From Plectrocnemia conspersa (lineage: Eukaryota; Arthropoda; Insecta; Trichoptera; Polycentropodidae): DNA of 64,000 bases. Under the pieces are notes generated by a model. It saw only the letters and a program-made list of their open reading frames with translations. It was not told the DNA's origin and ran no database searches. A program made the translations under genes and the position numbers. This document shows positions 25,441-38,100 of this stretch, piece after piece (the first letter of the stretch is position 1; every line of letters begins with the position of its first letter). The DNA lies in NCBI GenBank assembly GCA_009617715.1, contig VTFK01000062.1:62001-126000 (forward strand), written 5' to 3'.

Positions 25441-27004
25441 AGGTCGCACCAGACTTTTTCATTCATGACGGCGACTAACGATCGTACCGAATTTTACCTT
25501 CTTATTTTATGAGAGTAATGATTCAAGCGTGACTTAAATAACCCATTAAATGCCTCACCTCGACACTCCGGCGAACGTATTAAACAATGAGGATAATGCG
25601 ACTATGACGAAATGGTTTTTTTAGGTTGAGTGAATAAACATGAACATTTTGAAATAAAATATTTTATTAACACAATTCATTTCAATAACACTGAGGATAA
25701 TTCCAAAATTAAACGTTCCTAGCGAGTTTATATTGGAAACCGTTACAACTAACACATCGCGCGTCTGAAACATTTCATTCATACGTCTCAACCATAAGTT
25801 ATAGATATATACCGTTCTAAATGATATAATTCTCTTGAAAAAAATGAAGATAATGCTTAATACTGTTTGATGCTCGAGTGATATATATTTTAAGGGTAAC
25901 ACTGCTAAAAGATGAAGCTATGTATTTATGTTTAACACTGTCACGGTCTGCATCGGGAATATTGTGCGCAACGATAATATATATTCATATAACAATATGT
26001 ACAACCTGTAAACAAAGGAAGGACCGTTCGCAGTAAACAGCTGCCACATCAAATTCCAAAAGACCAACTTATAATGGAATGTATAAATTATATTTATTTT
26101 TCTCTGATCCCTGATATATATCATATATGTAAATATTATATATTCTTACAATTTGTGACTATAAACATTACACTTCGTTAACATGCCAAACCACAGTTAA
26201 ATTTAAATTGATATAATTTTTTTATTTAAATTATTTTAACCTATGGAGGATATACACCCCGCTATAACACTGAAAGCTAATACAATATAATATGTAATAA
26301 TCGTTATTTAATATAATATACATAATTTAATGATGTATTTAAAACGCACCATGAAGATGAATCATCTGCATCGAAATTAAATAATTTTTTACAATTAATT
26401 ATCGTCATATGTATATATATATATATGTAGATATATATATATATATATATATATAGTTTATTTAGAAAACTGCATGATATAAATAAACGATATTAGAATA
26501 CAACAATGGGATTTCTTCGTATCGTTTCGTTTCGACTAAAGTCTAACTGTATATAAGTTTTTGCCTTACGTCTAAAATAAACTATGGTAAACGTCGAAAC
26601 TGAGTCAATGCGAACCGAAGACGGTCACTCAAACGGTCCGGTCGGGAGTTAATTTACAAACGTTATACAAATTCATACTCGAGACGAGGAAAACGATTAA
26701 TAGACCAATATATTACTTTACAAATTATATTACAAACGCTCATCAGACGGGCCGATGCCCGGCCGCAGCATCAAAGACGGGCATCGGACAGTGTGATAAA
26801 AAATAACAATACAAATATTATGATTCACAGATATCGAACGTGCCGAGCGCTCCGGAGCCGTTGCTAATTATATAACGTATGTTAAATAAGGGCCGAAGAT
26901 ATTGACAATATATCTTCCGGCGGTGGCGGTTCGGATACTTGGCAACGGCGTGGGAGCGACGACATCGAAAATAATACGTAAGACGAAACTAACGGAACAT
27001 TCAT
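25441..27004. other. Intergenic region and probable 3' UTR of V-ATPase subunit c
   Basis: No conserved coding sequence is seen. The part nearest 27005 is probably 3' UTR of the V-ATPase gene, as fly V-ATPase c genes often have long ones. A GC-richer block is at 26580-26960. A TA microsatellite is at about 26409-26455. Confidence 0.4.
26409..26455. repeat. TA dinucleotide microsatellite
   Basis: Two TA runs (about 16 and 28 bases) are separated by GTAGA. Confidence 0.9.
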
Positions 27005-28650
27005 TTAATTTTTCGTGTATAAGTAAATGGCAACGATCAAGCCGTATAGACCGAGTACTTCCGCGAAAATGAGAATCAAAATCATTCCCACGAAGAGACG
27101 GGGCTGCTGCGCCGTGCCGCGGACGCCCGCGTCTCCCACGATGCCGATCGCGAAGCCGGCCGCTAAGCCGGAGAATCCTACCGCCAGTCCTGAACCCAGA
27201 GACAAGAATCCTCTGAAAAAGGAAAAAATTTCGTTAGTGATAATTCTGAATGCATTTTATCGGCGGTGCGATGCAATGCGAGTACGTACTTGAAAAGAGT
27301 GTAGTTTTCAGGTTCGAGTGTACCGGCGATGAGAATAGCGACGACCAGACCGTAAATGGCAATAATACCAGCCATTACGACTGGAATGATGGACTTCATG
27401 ATGAGCTCGGGTCTCATCACAGACATGGCGGCGATTCCAGTGCCAGATTTCGCCGTTCCATATGCAGCTCCTAAGGCTATGAAATTAAATAAAAATGCGG
27501 TTAAAATTTTGACCACCGATTGCGTGTTAATTTCAACGTGACCACAAAACCAATGATTAATATTTTAGACAAAATCTAAAAATTTCCTAGTGTGATTCCA
27601 TAAAACTTTTTAATCTATCGCAGTTTCATATATATATAAATTATAGCAGTTTTTGAATCAGATTCACCAGAAAACAATTGTCAATACAAAGGTTGATCTA
27701 TATTTATACATAACATATAAAGGATATAGTGGTTTTTGTAGACGCAGTAATGCGTCATTTTAATAGAATATTTAAAATAAAAATTGAATTAATATTATGG
27801 CTAATTAAATTCTTCTCATTTTTACACAGAAATCTAGCTGATTCTTATGGCGGTTGCCGAAAGGATTTTTTACATGTTCATAGCGATATTACATAATTTA
27901 GCCGAATCAGACGAGCGATGATGCAGTTTTAATCAGATTTACATAAAACTCAATGGAAAAATTGGGCTCGCAAATATATCTGATTACAAAATGGCGGCTG
28001 ATGAAAAAATTTAAAATTCGAGAATCATGTCCATATGATTCTTTATCTTTGAAGATGCATATAAGAGATAATTAAGCCAAATCGGACATACGTCCATTAT
28101 ACGCTATCTGAAAAGCGCGTGAAATTTATCATTTTAGATAAGGCAAGATTCGCCTAGTACATTTGTTGATCTTTCATACGTAGTATGGCTGACATATTGG
28201 ATCCTTTGGCCAAAAGAGAGCCACCATATTGCGGCCTCAAAAGATGGAGTCTGAGGCGACGCCCCAGCTGGGTGCTATTATTAGATTCGATCTGAACATC
28301 TTGGATGACAACTCGCATGCGTCTCGCGCATACGCATACACACTCGCACATACACATCCATACATATACATCTGGTACGAAATGACTAATCGTCCGATCG
28401 ACAATGAGCGCAAATTAACCAGCGGCTCGACATTCGAGATGGCGAACCGATCGGATTCTGGATCGGGACATGGCTGTCACGGCTGCGGGGGCGGCTTTTC
28501 AGCGTCCGCGCGCCGATCGATATCGGCCGTAAGGGGGACGGTGGATCGCGAAGGGCACTCACAGCTGAATATGATGGCGCTAGCCGCTCCCATGACGCCG
28601 AAGAACGGCGCGTAGATGGGCGACGCATCACTTTCGGAATTGCCTGACAT
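27005..28650 (-). CDS. Vha16-1: V-type proton ATPase 16 kDa proteolipid subunit c
   Basis: Proteolipid of the V0 rotor ring, carrying protons across endolysosomal and apical membranes. Exons are 28650-28563, 27476-27290 and 27212-27005 (483 nt, 160 aa plus stop), frame-consistent and GT-AG. The protein begins [20 protein letters not shown] and has four hydrophobic helices. The proton-binding glutamate is E143 in [13 protein letters not shown], and the hallmark [20 protein letters not shown] is intact. It ends YLYTKN. Exon 1 joins exon 2 as [16 protein letters not shown], where most insects have FSALGAA. Length is normal (155-160 aa). The first intron (1086 bp) has nothing coding. Some insects carry several paralogues, so the -1 in the symbol is tentative. 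Confidence 0.95.
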
Positions 28651-28880
28651 GATGACTGTTGAGGTCGGCTGCGGCGTACGACTATGACGGCGATCGACGA
28701 ACCACTGAGGCCGAGAAGCGAAGGCCTCGCTGCGCAGACTCCGTCATATGACCGGCGCGCGCCCCGCCCCTCCCCTCGGCTCGTCGCTCTCCCATTGGTC
28801 CGACCGACACCGCCGTTCGCTTTTCGACCAATCGCGAGGCTCGTTGTATCGCCGCTCGTGACGTAACGAGTCATGTGGCC
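28651..28880 (-). promoter_or_regulatory. GC-rich promoter region of V-ATPase subunit c
   Basis: The sequence just upstream of the start codon is CpG-rich, in contrast to its AT-rich surroundings. It holds inverted and direct CCAAT-type boxes (CCCATTGG at 28791-28798 and ACCAAT at 28826-28831), TGACGTAA near 28859-28866 and an M-box TCATGTG at 28871-28877. M-box/E-box sites upstream of V-ATPase subunits are known targets of MITF/TFEB-type factors. Use of this site here is inference. Confidence 0.45.
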
Positions 28881-29011
28881 GCCGAGCGTCGAAATCGCTC
28901 CGAGGATCGCCAATACTGGAAAAAAATCTCATGACTAGTCGTAACACTTTAAAATGCGACCATACACGATTTTATTTTCAATTCAATTTAAATAAATCAA
29001 ATATATAGATA

Positions 29012-29223
29012 CAGTAGACCCCCCAATAACACGGTAAATTGGGGACGTGCTATTTGGATTCCCGTTACTTTATTCGTGAGCGAGCCAAAAAAAGGAATTC
29101 TCGCCACACGCAGCTGATTTGTACCTACGTATTGCAAAAAATGTATGAGAATTTTTTAGCCCCCAACTACACTCACCCAAATAGCACGTTCGCAATTTAC
29201 CGTAATATTGGGGGGGTCTATTG
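29012..29223. mobile_element. 212-bp TA-flanked MITE (Tc1/mariner/pogo-like)
   Basis: The left end CAGTAGACCCCCCAATAAC and right end, inverted, CAATAGACCCCCCCAATATT match closely over about 30 bases. Both flanks are TA (29010-29011 and 29224-29225). There is no ORF. The ends resemble those of pogo/Tigger-type elements; the class is inferred from the TA duplication. Confidence 0.75.
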
Positions 29224-29845
29224 TATTCATAAAATACCAAAAGATGTCTTAGTTCAATTACCTTTCATAATTTTAAACACTATAAAAAATACTATAATGA
29301 CCGATGTTCAGAGCGCTTGTAATGACAATAACAATTTATTGACGATTCGCAGGCGTTGATTTACATTCAAGTCATTCTCGACGTAGCGTGTTTTCAGTGA
29401 AGCTTTTTTAAGTTGCTGAAAATGGTGTCGAAGCTCTGTGATTACATTCCTTATTCTTGGTCGTTATGACCACGACATGAGCGTTCGAGAACATTTTTCT
29501 TACACAAGTCGTCCAGCTTCTCAACTTATCAAATACAATGATGTTTTCAGCGAAAGCTACGAGGAGCTAAGACAATTTATGTGTGCTGGTCACGTATATT
29601 AGTGCAGCGTAATAGATTTAAAATATATATTTATATTTAACATTTTGTGTCCATTTTTAATAATGTGTTTTATAGTTATTCATGTACATATGCGAGTGCA
29701 TGTTTGAGCTGATAGTATATGTATAAAATAATAAATAAAACTATTTTGTATAAAAGCCAGTATGACACATTGGGGAATTTTTCTAATCACTTCCCATGAA
29801 CGTTAGGATGCAATTCATTGTATTATAAACAGCGTATATTAAGAT

Positions 29846-30684
29846 GGTGACCAGACGTCCTCCGTTGAGAAGGATTGCCCTCCTTTTGCCCTTCATTGTC
29901 CTTGAACAAACATTTTTGAAATGATTTTCTTGAGCTCCCAAAGCGATTTCTCTTCTTTTGTCTTAGGCCGGTTTCACACGTGCCGGTTGGATTTGCCCGG
30001 CACCGGGCTGGCGTCGTGTAGTGGGGGTGGTGTTGTATGGGCAGCGTCGGGCCGGCGCCGGATGGATTCGTCTGGTACGTCTGAAATGGTCAGTACTAGC
30101 CCATACAACACCACCCCCATAACACGGCGCGGGCCGGTGCCGGGCGAATCCATCCGGCACGTATGAAACCGGTCTTACGCAAAATAATTCGAAGAGGGCT
30201 TTGAACAAAAAAATTTAAATTGACCTTTTTTTGGGTCCCCACAGCAATCTGTTCTTCTTGAACAAAAATTTCAGTGATGACCCTATTTTTAGCTCCCGCA
30301 TCAATTTAACCTTCTCGAACAAAATTTACAATGTGGCTTTTTTATATTTGGTCACTTTACTTATATTTAATTATGGAATTTTTCGGAATTTCTGGAGGGC
30401 AGTGTCAGCAATTTGTTTATGCTTGGCGATTTTTAATTAGAGTTTTCGAATTTATTAATCTTGACCATTGCAGCAAGGATGTTTTTGGCGATAGCTACGA
30501 GGAGCTGAAGCAATTTATCAGGGATGATTGTGGCACATTTTACTTATGCGCCACTACCTTTTTTTTAATATTTTTTTATTACACAATTCAAACCAAGTTT
30601 TGAAAATATGAAGGGACACTAAAACAAAATGGACATTTTTGTTCAAAGAGGACAATGTTCCTCAAAGGAGGACGTTTGGTCACC
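29846..30684. mobile_element. Inverted-repeat element with GGTGACCA ends, copy 1, carrying a nested MITE
   Basis: The left end GGTGACCAGACGTCCTCC and right end, inverted, GGTGACCAAACGTCCTCC match at 22 of 24 bases over the longer block. The element is 839 bp, of which 209 bp is a nested MITE (29966-30174). A short frame near 30371-30603 (containing FGDSYEELKQFIRDDCGTFY) has a diverged partner just outside the left end near 29540-29600, so old coding remains may be present. A smaller copy lies at 34572-34878. Confidence 0.7.
29966..30174. mobile_element. Palindromic MITE with TTA target duplication (PIF/Harbinger-like), nested
   Basis: The left end GGCCGGTTTCACACGTG and right end, inverted, GACCGGTTTCATACGTG open an almost fully palindromic 209 bp element flanked by TTA (29963-29965 and 30175-30177). 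It is far more GC-rich than its surroundings. A TTA duplication fits PIF/Harbinger transposition. It sits inside the GGTGACCA element and is therefore the younger insertion. Confidence 0.8.
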
Positions 30685-32115
30685 TTAGTACATACCAGTC
30701 CTTTTTCAATTTTACTGGCTCTTAACTTCTTCCTACGAAACGGTTCCTAATAATTCGATTAAATTGAAATCTAATCACTTAGTTTGACAAAATGGCTAAA
30801 TACACAATCTTCAGGTTGTTTTTTTAAATTGTAAAATTACTTTTTTACATTATATTCCAACCCCATAGACCAAATTATTGTAAAATCGGGTAAGGAATAT
30901 TTTTTTAGTAACCCAATTCTTTCAATTGAATTTTAACAAAACAGGTAGTGATGTTTGTGATGTATATTTTTTAACACCCATTGATTATCGCTGTAGTAAT
31001 TAACAATAATTTTAGCTTAGTGGCAAATAGAAATATTTTCCTTCGATACCTTATTTTTAGTATAGTCCTGTGTTTAGTAACATAAGTCGGATAATCTTTT
31101 TTGTTTTGTTGTATGGAGTAAAAATAATCAATCCTTCGGGAGTGCCCACTCGGATGATTCAGAAATAATGGGAAAAGCAAGATGATACCAAATTTACTTC
31201 CATCAATTCTACATAGGTCATATTTTGTAATATTTTAAAGTTAAAAGACACGTCGATCTATATTAATGGGAGGCAAAGAATTAAATCTGATTAAAACTTT
31301 AGCAGAAACAAAAATAGCGTTTTGCAATGGAAGACACCTGTTGTATTCTCCTTTAGCGAGAGTAATCCAATTGCTGAATAAAATATCTGCGAAAATTAAT
31401 ATTTTACACATTTAATCCATATAGTTTTCTTTTACGACATTGATTTTAAGTTTATTGTTACACTTCTTTTATTTTATTTATTTTTATTTAATAAAGCTAT
31501 AGTATATGTATTTGTATTATATACATATTGTATGTGCATAAATCATAATTTTTACGTGTAAAGTAAATTGGCATCCATATTTATAAATAAATAGATCTAC
31601 CATACCATCATTGATTTACTGAATTTTAATTGTCCAGTAATTGTTTCTATTTTTGTATTTTAGAATAACTCCGTTTTATAATTAAATATGACCTAAATAT
31701 TTACATATTAATAAATGGTTCTACTTTTTCATTAGAACTAACTAAATTTAGTTGTAAAGGAGAGCAGGGTAACTGAATAGTAAAGAAAATAAATTCACAA
31801 ATTGAGTTACGTATCATTTGAACTAAGTCGACGTAAATAGCTCCTGCTTTATTATTTATAGTAAACCTCAAATTCTCTAAATAATACAGAAGTATAGATT
31901 AAAAATAACAGTTTCATTTGCTTATAACTAACTAACACAAATGTCATTCATTTCATTCTTTATACAGTCCATCATATTATTCGAGTACTTTAATCTAATA
32001 TTTCTTTAATTATGCCTCAATTTTTCAAAGCCTATCTATTTGATTTACTATTATATAACCACTAGAGGTATTATCATTTTACAGTATATTACATAACATA
32101 GTTCCTAATAAGCTG
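30685..32115. other. Intergenic, no gene seen
   Basis: AT-rich sequence without a conserved frame or clear repeat boundaries. It lies downstream of the TRAP1 stop codon. Confidence 0.5.
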
Positions 32116-32121
32116 TTTATT
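32116..32121 (-). terminator. Possible polyadenylation signal of TRAP1
   Basis: AATAAA on the minus strand, 47 bases after the TRAP1 stop codon. Confidence 0.4.
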
Positions 32122-32168
32122 ACATACTCAAACACAGAAAAAACTTGTCAAATATTTGCATACTATAT

Positions 32169-35100
32169 TCAATGCTTTTCCAACGCCCTAGTAAGTAACT
32201 GATTCATGTTCACTAAGAGGCTGCGAGGATCTTCCACTAATCCGGCCGCCACCATAGCATTGCTGAATAACTGCTCCGTGACTAGAGTGGCTAATTCAGG
32301 ATCGTTCTTCGATAAATGGTTCAGCTTCATTATAATAGGATGCCTAGAAACGATTATTTGTATTTTATAAATAATAAAGACGTATAAAACGAGCGTTTCT
32401 TACTTTGGATTAATTTCTAATTGAGGCTGTAGGAGCGAATATCTGTTTTGTTCTGGAAACTGGTGCGATTGGGTTCTAATAAAATGTCTAGCTGCGGCCA
32501 TTTCTTCGACGGTTACCACGCAAGGGTGATTATCGAGTTTAGTAGTAACTTTAACGTTGAAGACTTTACCGGGAAGGCAGTGCTTGATCCATTTGATTAG
32601 ATCGTCGAGATCCGGTTGACTAAGAGTTAGCTCACCTGATTAATTAAAATAAGATCAGTAATGGAAATAATTAGAATAAAATCATTTTTTTTAAATTACC
32701 AGTTGTTGTATCTTTATCTTCTGAAGTATCTTGACGCATTTGTTTTTCAACTGATGTTAAATCTCGAGTGTTGAAATGCCGCAATTGCATCAAGACTAAC
32801 TCATCGTAAGGTTCATAACAAAACAATACTTCAACTTGACGCTTTTTGAGCGATTCAAAGTACGGAGAAGATTCAGCTAAAGGCTCGACTAAAATGAGAT
32901 TTAAATAGATATAGATAAAATTACAACAAATTAAAATTAATTTTCATGGCAAAAATCTTAACTTTTATTATATGATATAAAATAAACAAATTGTACCTAG
33001 GAGCGGCCAAATAATAAATGTCCTTTTGATTTTCTTTTATACGAGAGCAGTATTCGGGTATAGAGATTTTCTTTCCTTCTTCCATTAGCGACGATTCAAA
33101 TCTGAGTAACTTTCCTATCTCTTCCTAAAACGATTAGATAAGCCATTGTAAAATATATTTAATATATAATTTGTGTACAAAATACCTTTTCCAATTGATT
33201 TTCATTAGTTACTATGCCTTCTTTTAAAAACATTCCGTAATTGTGATAAAATTGGTCAAAGTCCACTGGATGTTTTATGGACTGATCGTGCAAAAATCTC
33301 AAAATTCTATTCGTGAGTACCGTACGAAGCTTCCTAAAAATAGACACGATTCACATATTCACGAAAATTATACAAACTCAATTATATAATTTACCTTATC
33401 AGTGCACTATTCTGTAACAGTTCTCTACTTAGATTTAAAGGAATGTCTTCGGAATCAACGACGCCTGAAATATTAACATTAAATAAACACATATCGTAGA
33501 TAACAACATATCAGTGTAAAAAAAATATCAACCTTTTACAAAACGTAGCCATTTCGGTAAAATATTCTCAGCTTTGCTTTTAATCAATACTTTGCGACTG
33601 TACAACGCTACACCAACATCAGAATCACGGGACATTTCGAATAAACCAGGTTTCCCTTCCGGGAAGTATAACACGGAACGAATCGTCAGCGGAGCATCAG
33701 TCTTGTAATGCAGAATGAATCTCGGGGTATCGTAACTATTGGCAACAAATCTGTAAAATTCTGTGTGTTGCTCCAGAGACACGTCTTTGGGATCCATCAA
33801 CCAGATTGGCTAGAAAGTTTGGTTTTAAATCATTTATACAGTTAAAAGCTCAGTTTAGACTTGATTAGTTAAATAAGCACCTGAATAGAATTGATTCTTT
33901 GTCCGTTTAAGAAAATTGGAGCTCCAACGAAATTGCTGTATTTCTGAATTATATCTGTAAATACAAACGTGTGATTAATATAATATACGTTGCATAAGTG
34001 AATGATAATTGATACAGACCTTGAATGACTTTATCATCGGCATATTCTCTAGATTCCATCTTTAGATGAATCACAATTTTAGTGCCGAGTTGGACACTTT
34101 CTGCTTCTTGAATTTGATAAGTCCCAGAACTACAATAATTTTTTTTATGAAAATTAACCATTATGTAAATGAAAATTGAATGCTTTAGTGAGAATTGAGA
34201 GTTTCTTTATGAACATATTGAAGAACAATCTCGAGACTATGTCATGTATATGTTATACCGAATCGGGAAATCGCTTATTTCGTGAAGTGGGCAAAAATTG
34301 CCTAATTTGAGAAAAGTGCAAGCCCGTTTCTTTATTCATGAATTAGGCAACTTATCTGCCGAATGCGTGAATTGAGCAAGAATTGTTGTATTTTGGACAG
34401 GTTAAGTGCGAGCGAGCGAGCGTCAATCAGAACAGTGAGCACCCCATGATTCGTTGCAGTTATTCATGGGGTGTTCACTTTCTGACCAACGCTCGCTCGC
34501 TGCCACTCGCGAGCACCTAGCCTATAGAATAGTTGCGTGAAAAACTTTTTTTATTTCATTAAATTACATAAGGTGACCAGAGGTCCTCCATTGAGGATTG
34601 CCCTTTGATCTCTTTAAACAAAAAATTTCAAAAAGACCGTTCTCTTGAGCTTCCGTGGCAATTACTTCGCAAAAAATTTTCAGTGGTGGTATTTAAACAA
34701 AATTTTTGAAATAACCTTTTTTTTACCTCCCACAGCAGTTTGTACTCAAACAAAAATTCTGAGATTGTTTTTGAACAAAAATTTCCATTATTCTAAATGA
34801 CCTTTTTTTAGCTTCCGCAGCAATAACGACATTTTTATTTTTGGTTTCCTCCTTTGATATTTTCAAAATCTGGTCACCTTAATTACAATATACCTGCTAA
34901 TCTCTCGTCATTAGTTATACAATCAGATTTTTAACGGCAATTCATGAATGAAGCAACGGGCTTGCACTATTGAACAATTTTTTATCCATTTTACGCAGTA
35001 AGCGATTTCACCGATTTGGTATAACATATATGTACATGACAAATGTTAACACATTGAATACTGGGCATTATTCCTAAAAATGGAGCCGTGCGGCGGGGAT

Positions 35101-38100
35101 TATTTGCGAAAATTAGGATACAAACTAATTTTTTTTAAAACATCGTAACTCTTTAATTAGTCAACATTTTAACGTCAAATTTTAAAAACAGATTTATGAT
35201 GATCGTGTTTTTGTATTCGCAATGATAAAATCAGTAAACGTCAAACTGTGGATCGCGTACCAATAAAACAAAATATAATTTTTAGTTTATAATAACCAAA
35301 TAAATATATTTTTGAATAAAAACAATAAAGATAATAATAAAATGATGGTAAAATACTGTTGTATATAATAAAAACCGAAAATATCTAATTTTGTGACCTA
35401 TACAATCAATTCAAAAATTTTAACACTTGACGGTCAAGTTACGCAGCGATATTTGCACGACACCCAACTCTCCAATTTCGAACAAACGTAACGTTTGCCT
35501 ATGGCTAAATGTAATCTTTTATTGTTTATGTATTATTATTTTATATTTCTGTTATAATTTATGTATTATAATTTTATATAGTATATTTAATATAATTAAA
35601 AATTATCAGTGATTCTAAACATTTTATTGCTTTAATATTATATATTTACCACTTTTTTGTATTTTTTACGCAATGTGTTAAAATAATGAAAAAACGCGCA
35701 CTTACTGTATACTTCGCATCCAATAAAGACTCGAACCACCAATGTGCTTGGATAGTTTACAAATTAAAGTCCTAATTTTTGCAAAATAAAACGCTCCATT
35801 TTTTAGGAATAATGCCCGGTATTCAATATGTTGGTAATCGAAAACATGTTGAGAACAGTTTATTTAATTTGAACAGATTGGGATCATTTCAGGTCTAAAT
35901 ATTATAAAATATCACATTTGGGATTGATGAATCTGCATTTAAATGCCCACGATACCTCTACATACATATATATAACAGAAAATAATGATAAATAAAAAAC
36001 ATTATATTTTATATTATAAAAATATGAATTTGATTTTCTGTAATTTATTTCTTAGAAAATAGTATCAATAAATGAAGGAGTACGAAATAAATAAGCATTA
36101 CAAAAATATTTTGTAAACCTAACAAAATATAATAATGCAAAAAGTTGTAAAATAAATTAACGCAATTAAAAGTTGAGAATCACTGATTATTTTGTTATAA
36201 TGCTTCGGGTTGATAATATGTACTTAGATATTAGGTCTAGCTCAACATTTCTTTTTTTTTATGCGGTTACCTTTGAATATTTTGGGTTTTTTGTAATTTT
36301 GTAGATAAGAATTTCAAGAAACATATCTCTAAAAAAATTACCATCTTTACCTGAATCAAACCGATAAGGTGGAGTTTTTCGTTAACATTTTTTTTTAACA
36401 GCGTGCGCTAAGCCTAACGGAAACGTTACGTTTGTTCGAACGGTTGGGTGTCTTGCGAATATCGCCGCGTAAATTTAAGTGTTAAAAATTAATTAAATAT
36501 ATTTATATATTATTGATATGTGATTCGCAATTTTGATTTCACTATATTTAATAAATAATATGTGAGATAATTCCATAAAAAAAAAATTGTATATATATAT
36601 GTAAACATACATCTTGAAACGAATTTATTATACCCGAGTTTTGAGCCTCTGGAACTTAGAATTTCTACTTTTTTTAAACTATTTTTAGTTAATATGATAT
36701 TAGTAACATCTGTAGGTAAATCCCTAAATAAATACGTTACAGTAAATACGCAGTTTACGTGGGTTTTTTTCGTATGAAGTTAAAATGACGAAACGCACAA
36801 ATTTGTGCACACCGACGCAACGGAAGGTTTCTGAAACGCACAAATTTGTGCACACCGTACGCAATGAGTTAACTGAGATACACATAGTCTCGAGATATTT
36901 AGACATTATGATGATTGAAATTTTAATAACACGTGGATTTGTTATATTTAAATAAGGTTGCAGCTGAATCTATCTGAAATGTCTTTTATATAATATTGAG
37001 TAGACATTAGAATGATTTTTTAAATGAAAAAATAATATTTCATTAGAAATTTCTATGGATATTTTTATAAGGGACATGCTCAACATAACATCAAATATTT
37101 TTTAGAATAAAAAATGTTAGAAATATGATAAGAAGAATATTTGGACTAATATATTTAGTTAATACGAAAATCTGAATAGGGTCAATTTGTACCCCGCTCA
37201 GATTACATTGTTTTTTTTTTGTTTTAGCTAGATTCTCGTAGAAATGCTACCTGCAAATTCCTAAAAATTTCAATAGTTTCTTTTACTAATTATAAAAAAA
37301 ATCTGAATAATTAACAATGAAAGTATCTCAGATTTACTATTTTGTTTTAAAATGAAAGATATTCAATTAATTTTAATGTAATCTATAATTATATTTATTG
37401 GATACAAAACTACCGGGTCAATAAAAATTTGACTCATACACTACTATACTTGGGATATTTTATCAGGAAATTATTTTCTTCAAAAAGTAACACCAGATTG
37501 TCATGAAGATAAAGTGCAGAGACGAATTAAGCCATGCAGCTCAATTGTTCGATATCTTACTTATAAATTGCAAACGAAGTAGTATTCTCATATACAAAGA
37601 AGCAATATAAAGAATTCCTTAAGACCATTCGGTCAATTTCATAAAATTTGATTATGAAATATTACCCATCAGATGTCCATTTAAAACCAGGCGATCCTTC
37701 AACCGAACTGCGTGTAAAAACTTCTACTTTATCAGCAACCATAAACGACGAATAAAATCCAACTCCAAATTGTCCGATAATCGATGTAATCGATGAGCTA
37801 TCTGGAGAGTTAGTCTTTAACTGATCCAAAAACGCTTTTGAACCAGATTTAGCAATTGTTCCAATGTTTGATATTAGTTCTTCGCGTGTCATTCCAATAC
37901 CAGTATCCTATAAAATTAAAAATGTTACATAAAATAATATATATTATTAAGCTAATAAACTAATTTTTACAAACTTGGATTGTTAAAATTCTGTTAGGTT
38001 TATCGGTTGCGATGTGAATCTCTAAAGCTCTGTCTGCTTCTAGATGAGTTTGTTTATCGGGCATATTGCTCAAGGAAATGTATCTCAATTTTTCTAAAGC

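Noticed and set aside
26409..26455. A CRISPR-like or regulatory array
   Set aside because: It is a plain TA microsatellite without spacers.
28229..28913. Frames of 128 and 175 codons around the V-ATPase c first exon
   Set aside because: They overlap the subunit c exon and its GC-rich promoter, and neither looks like a known protein.
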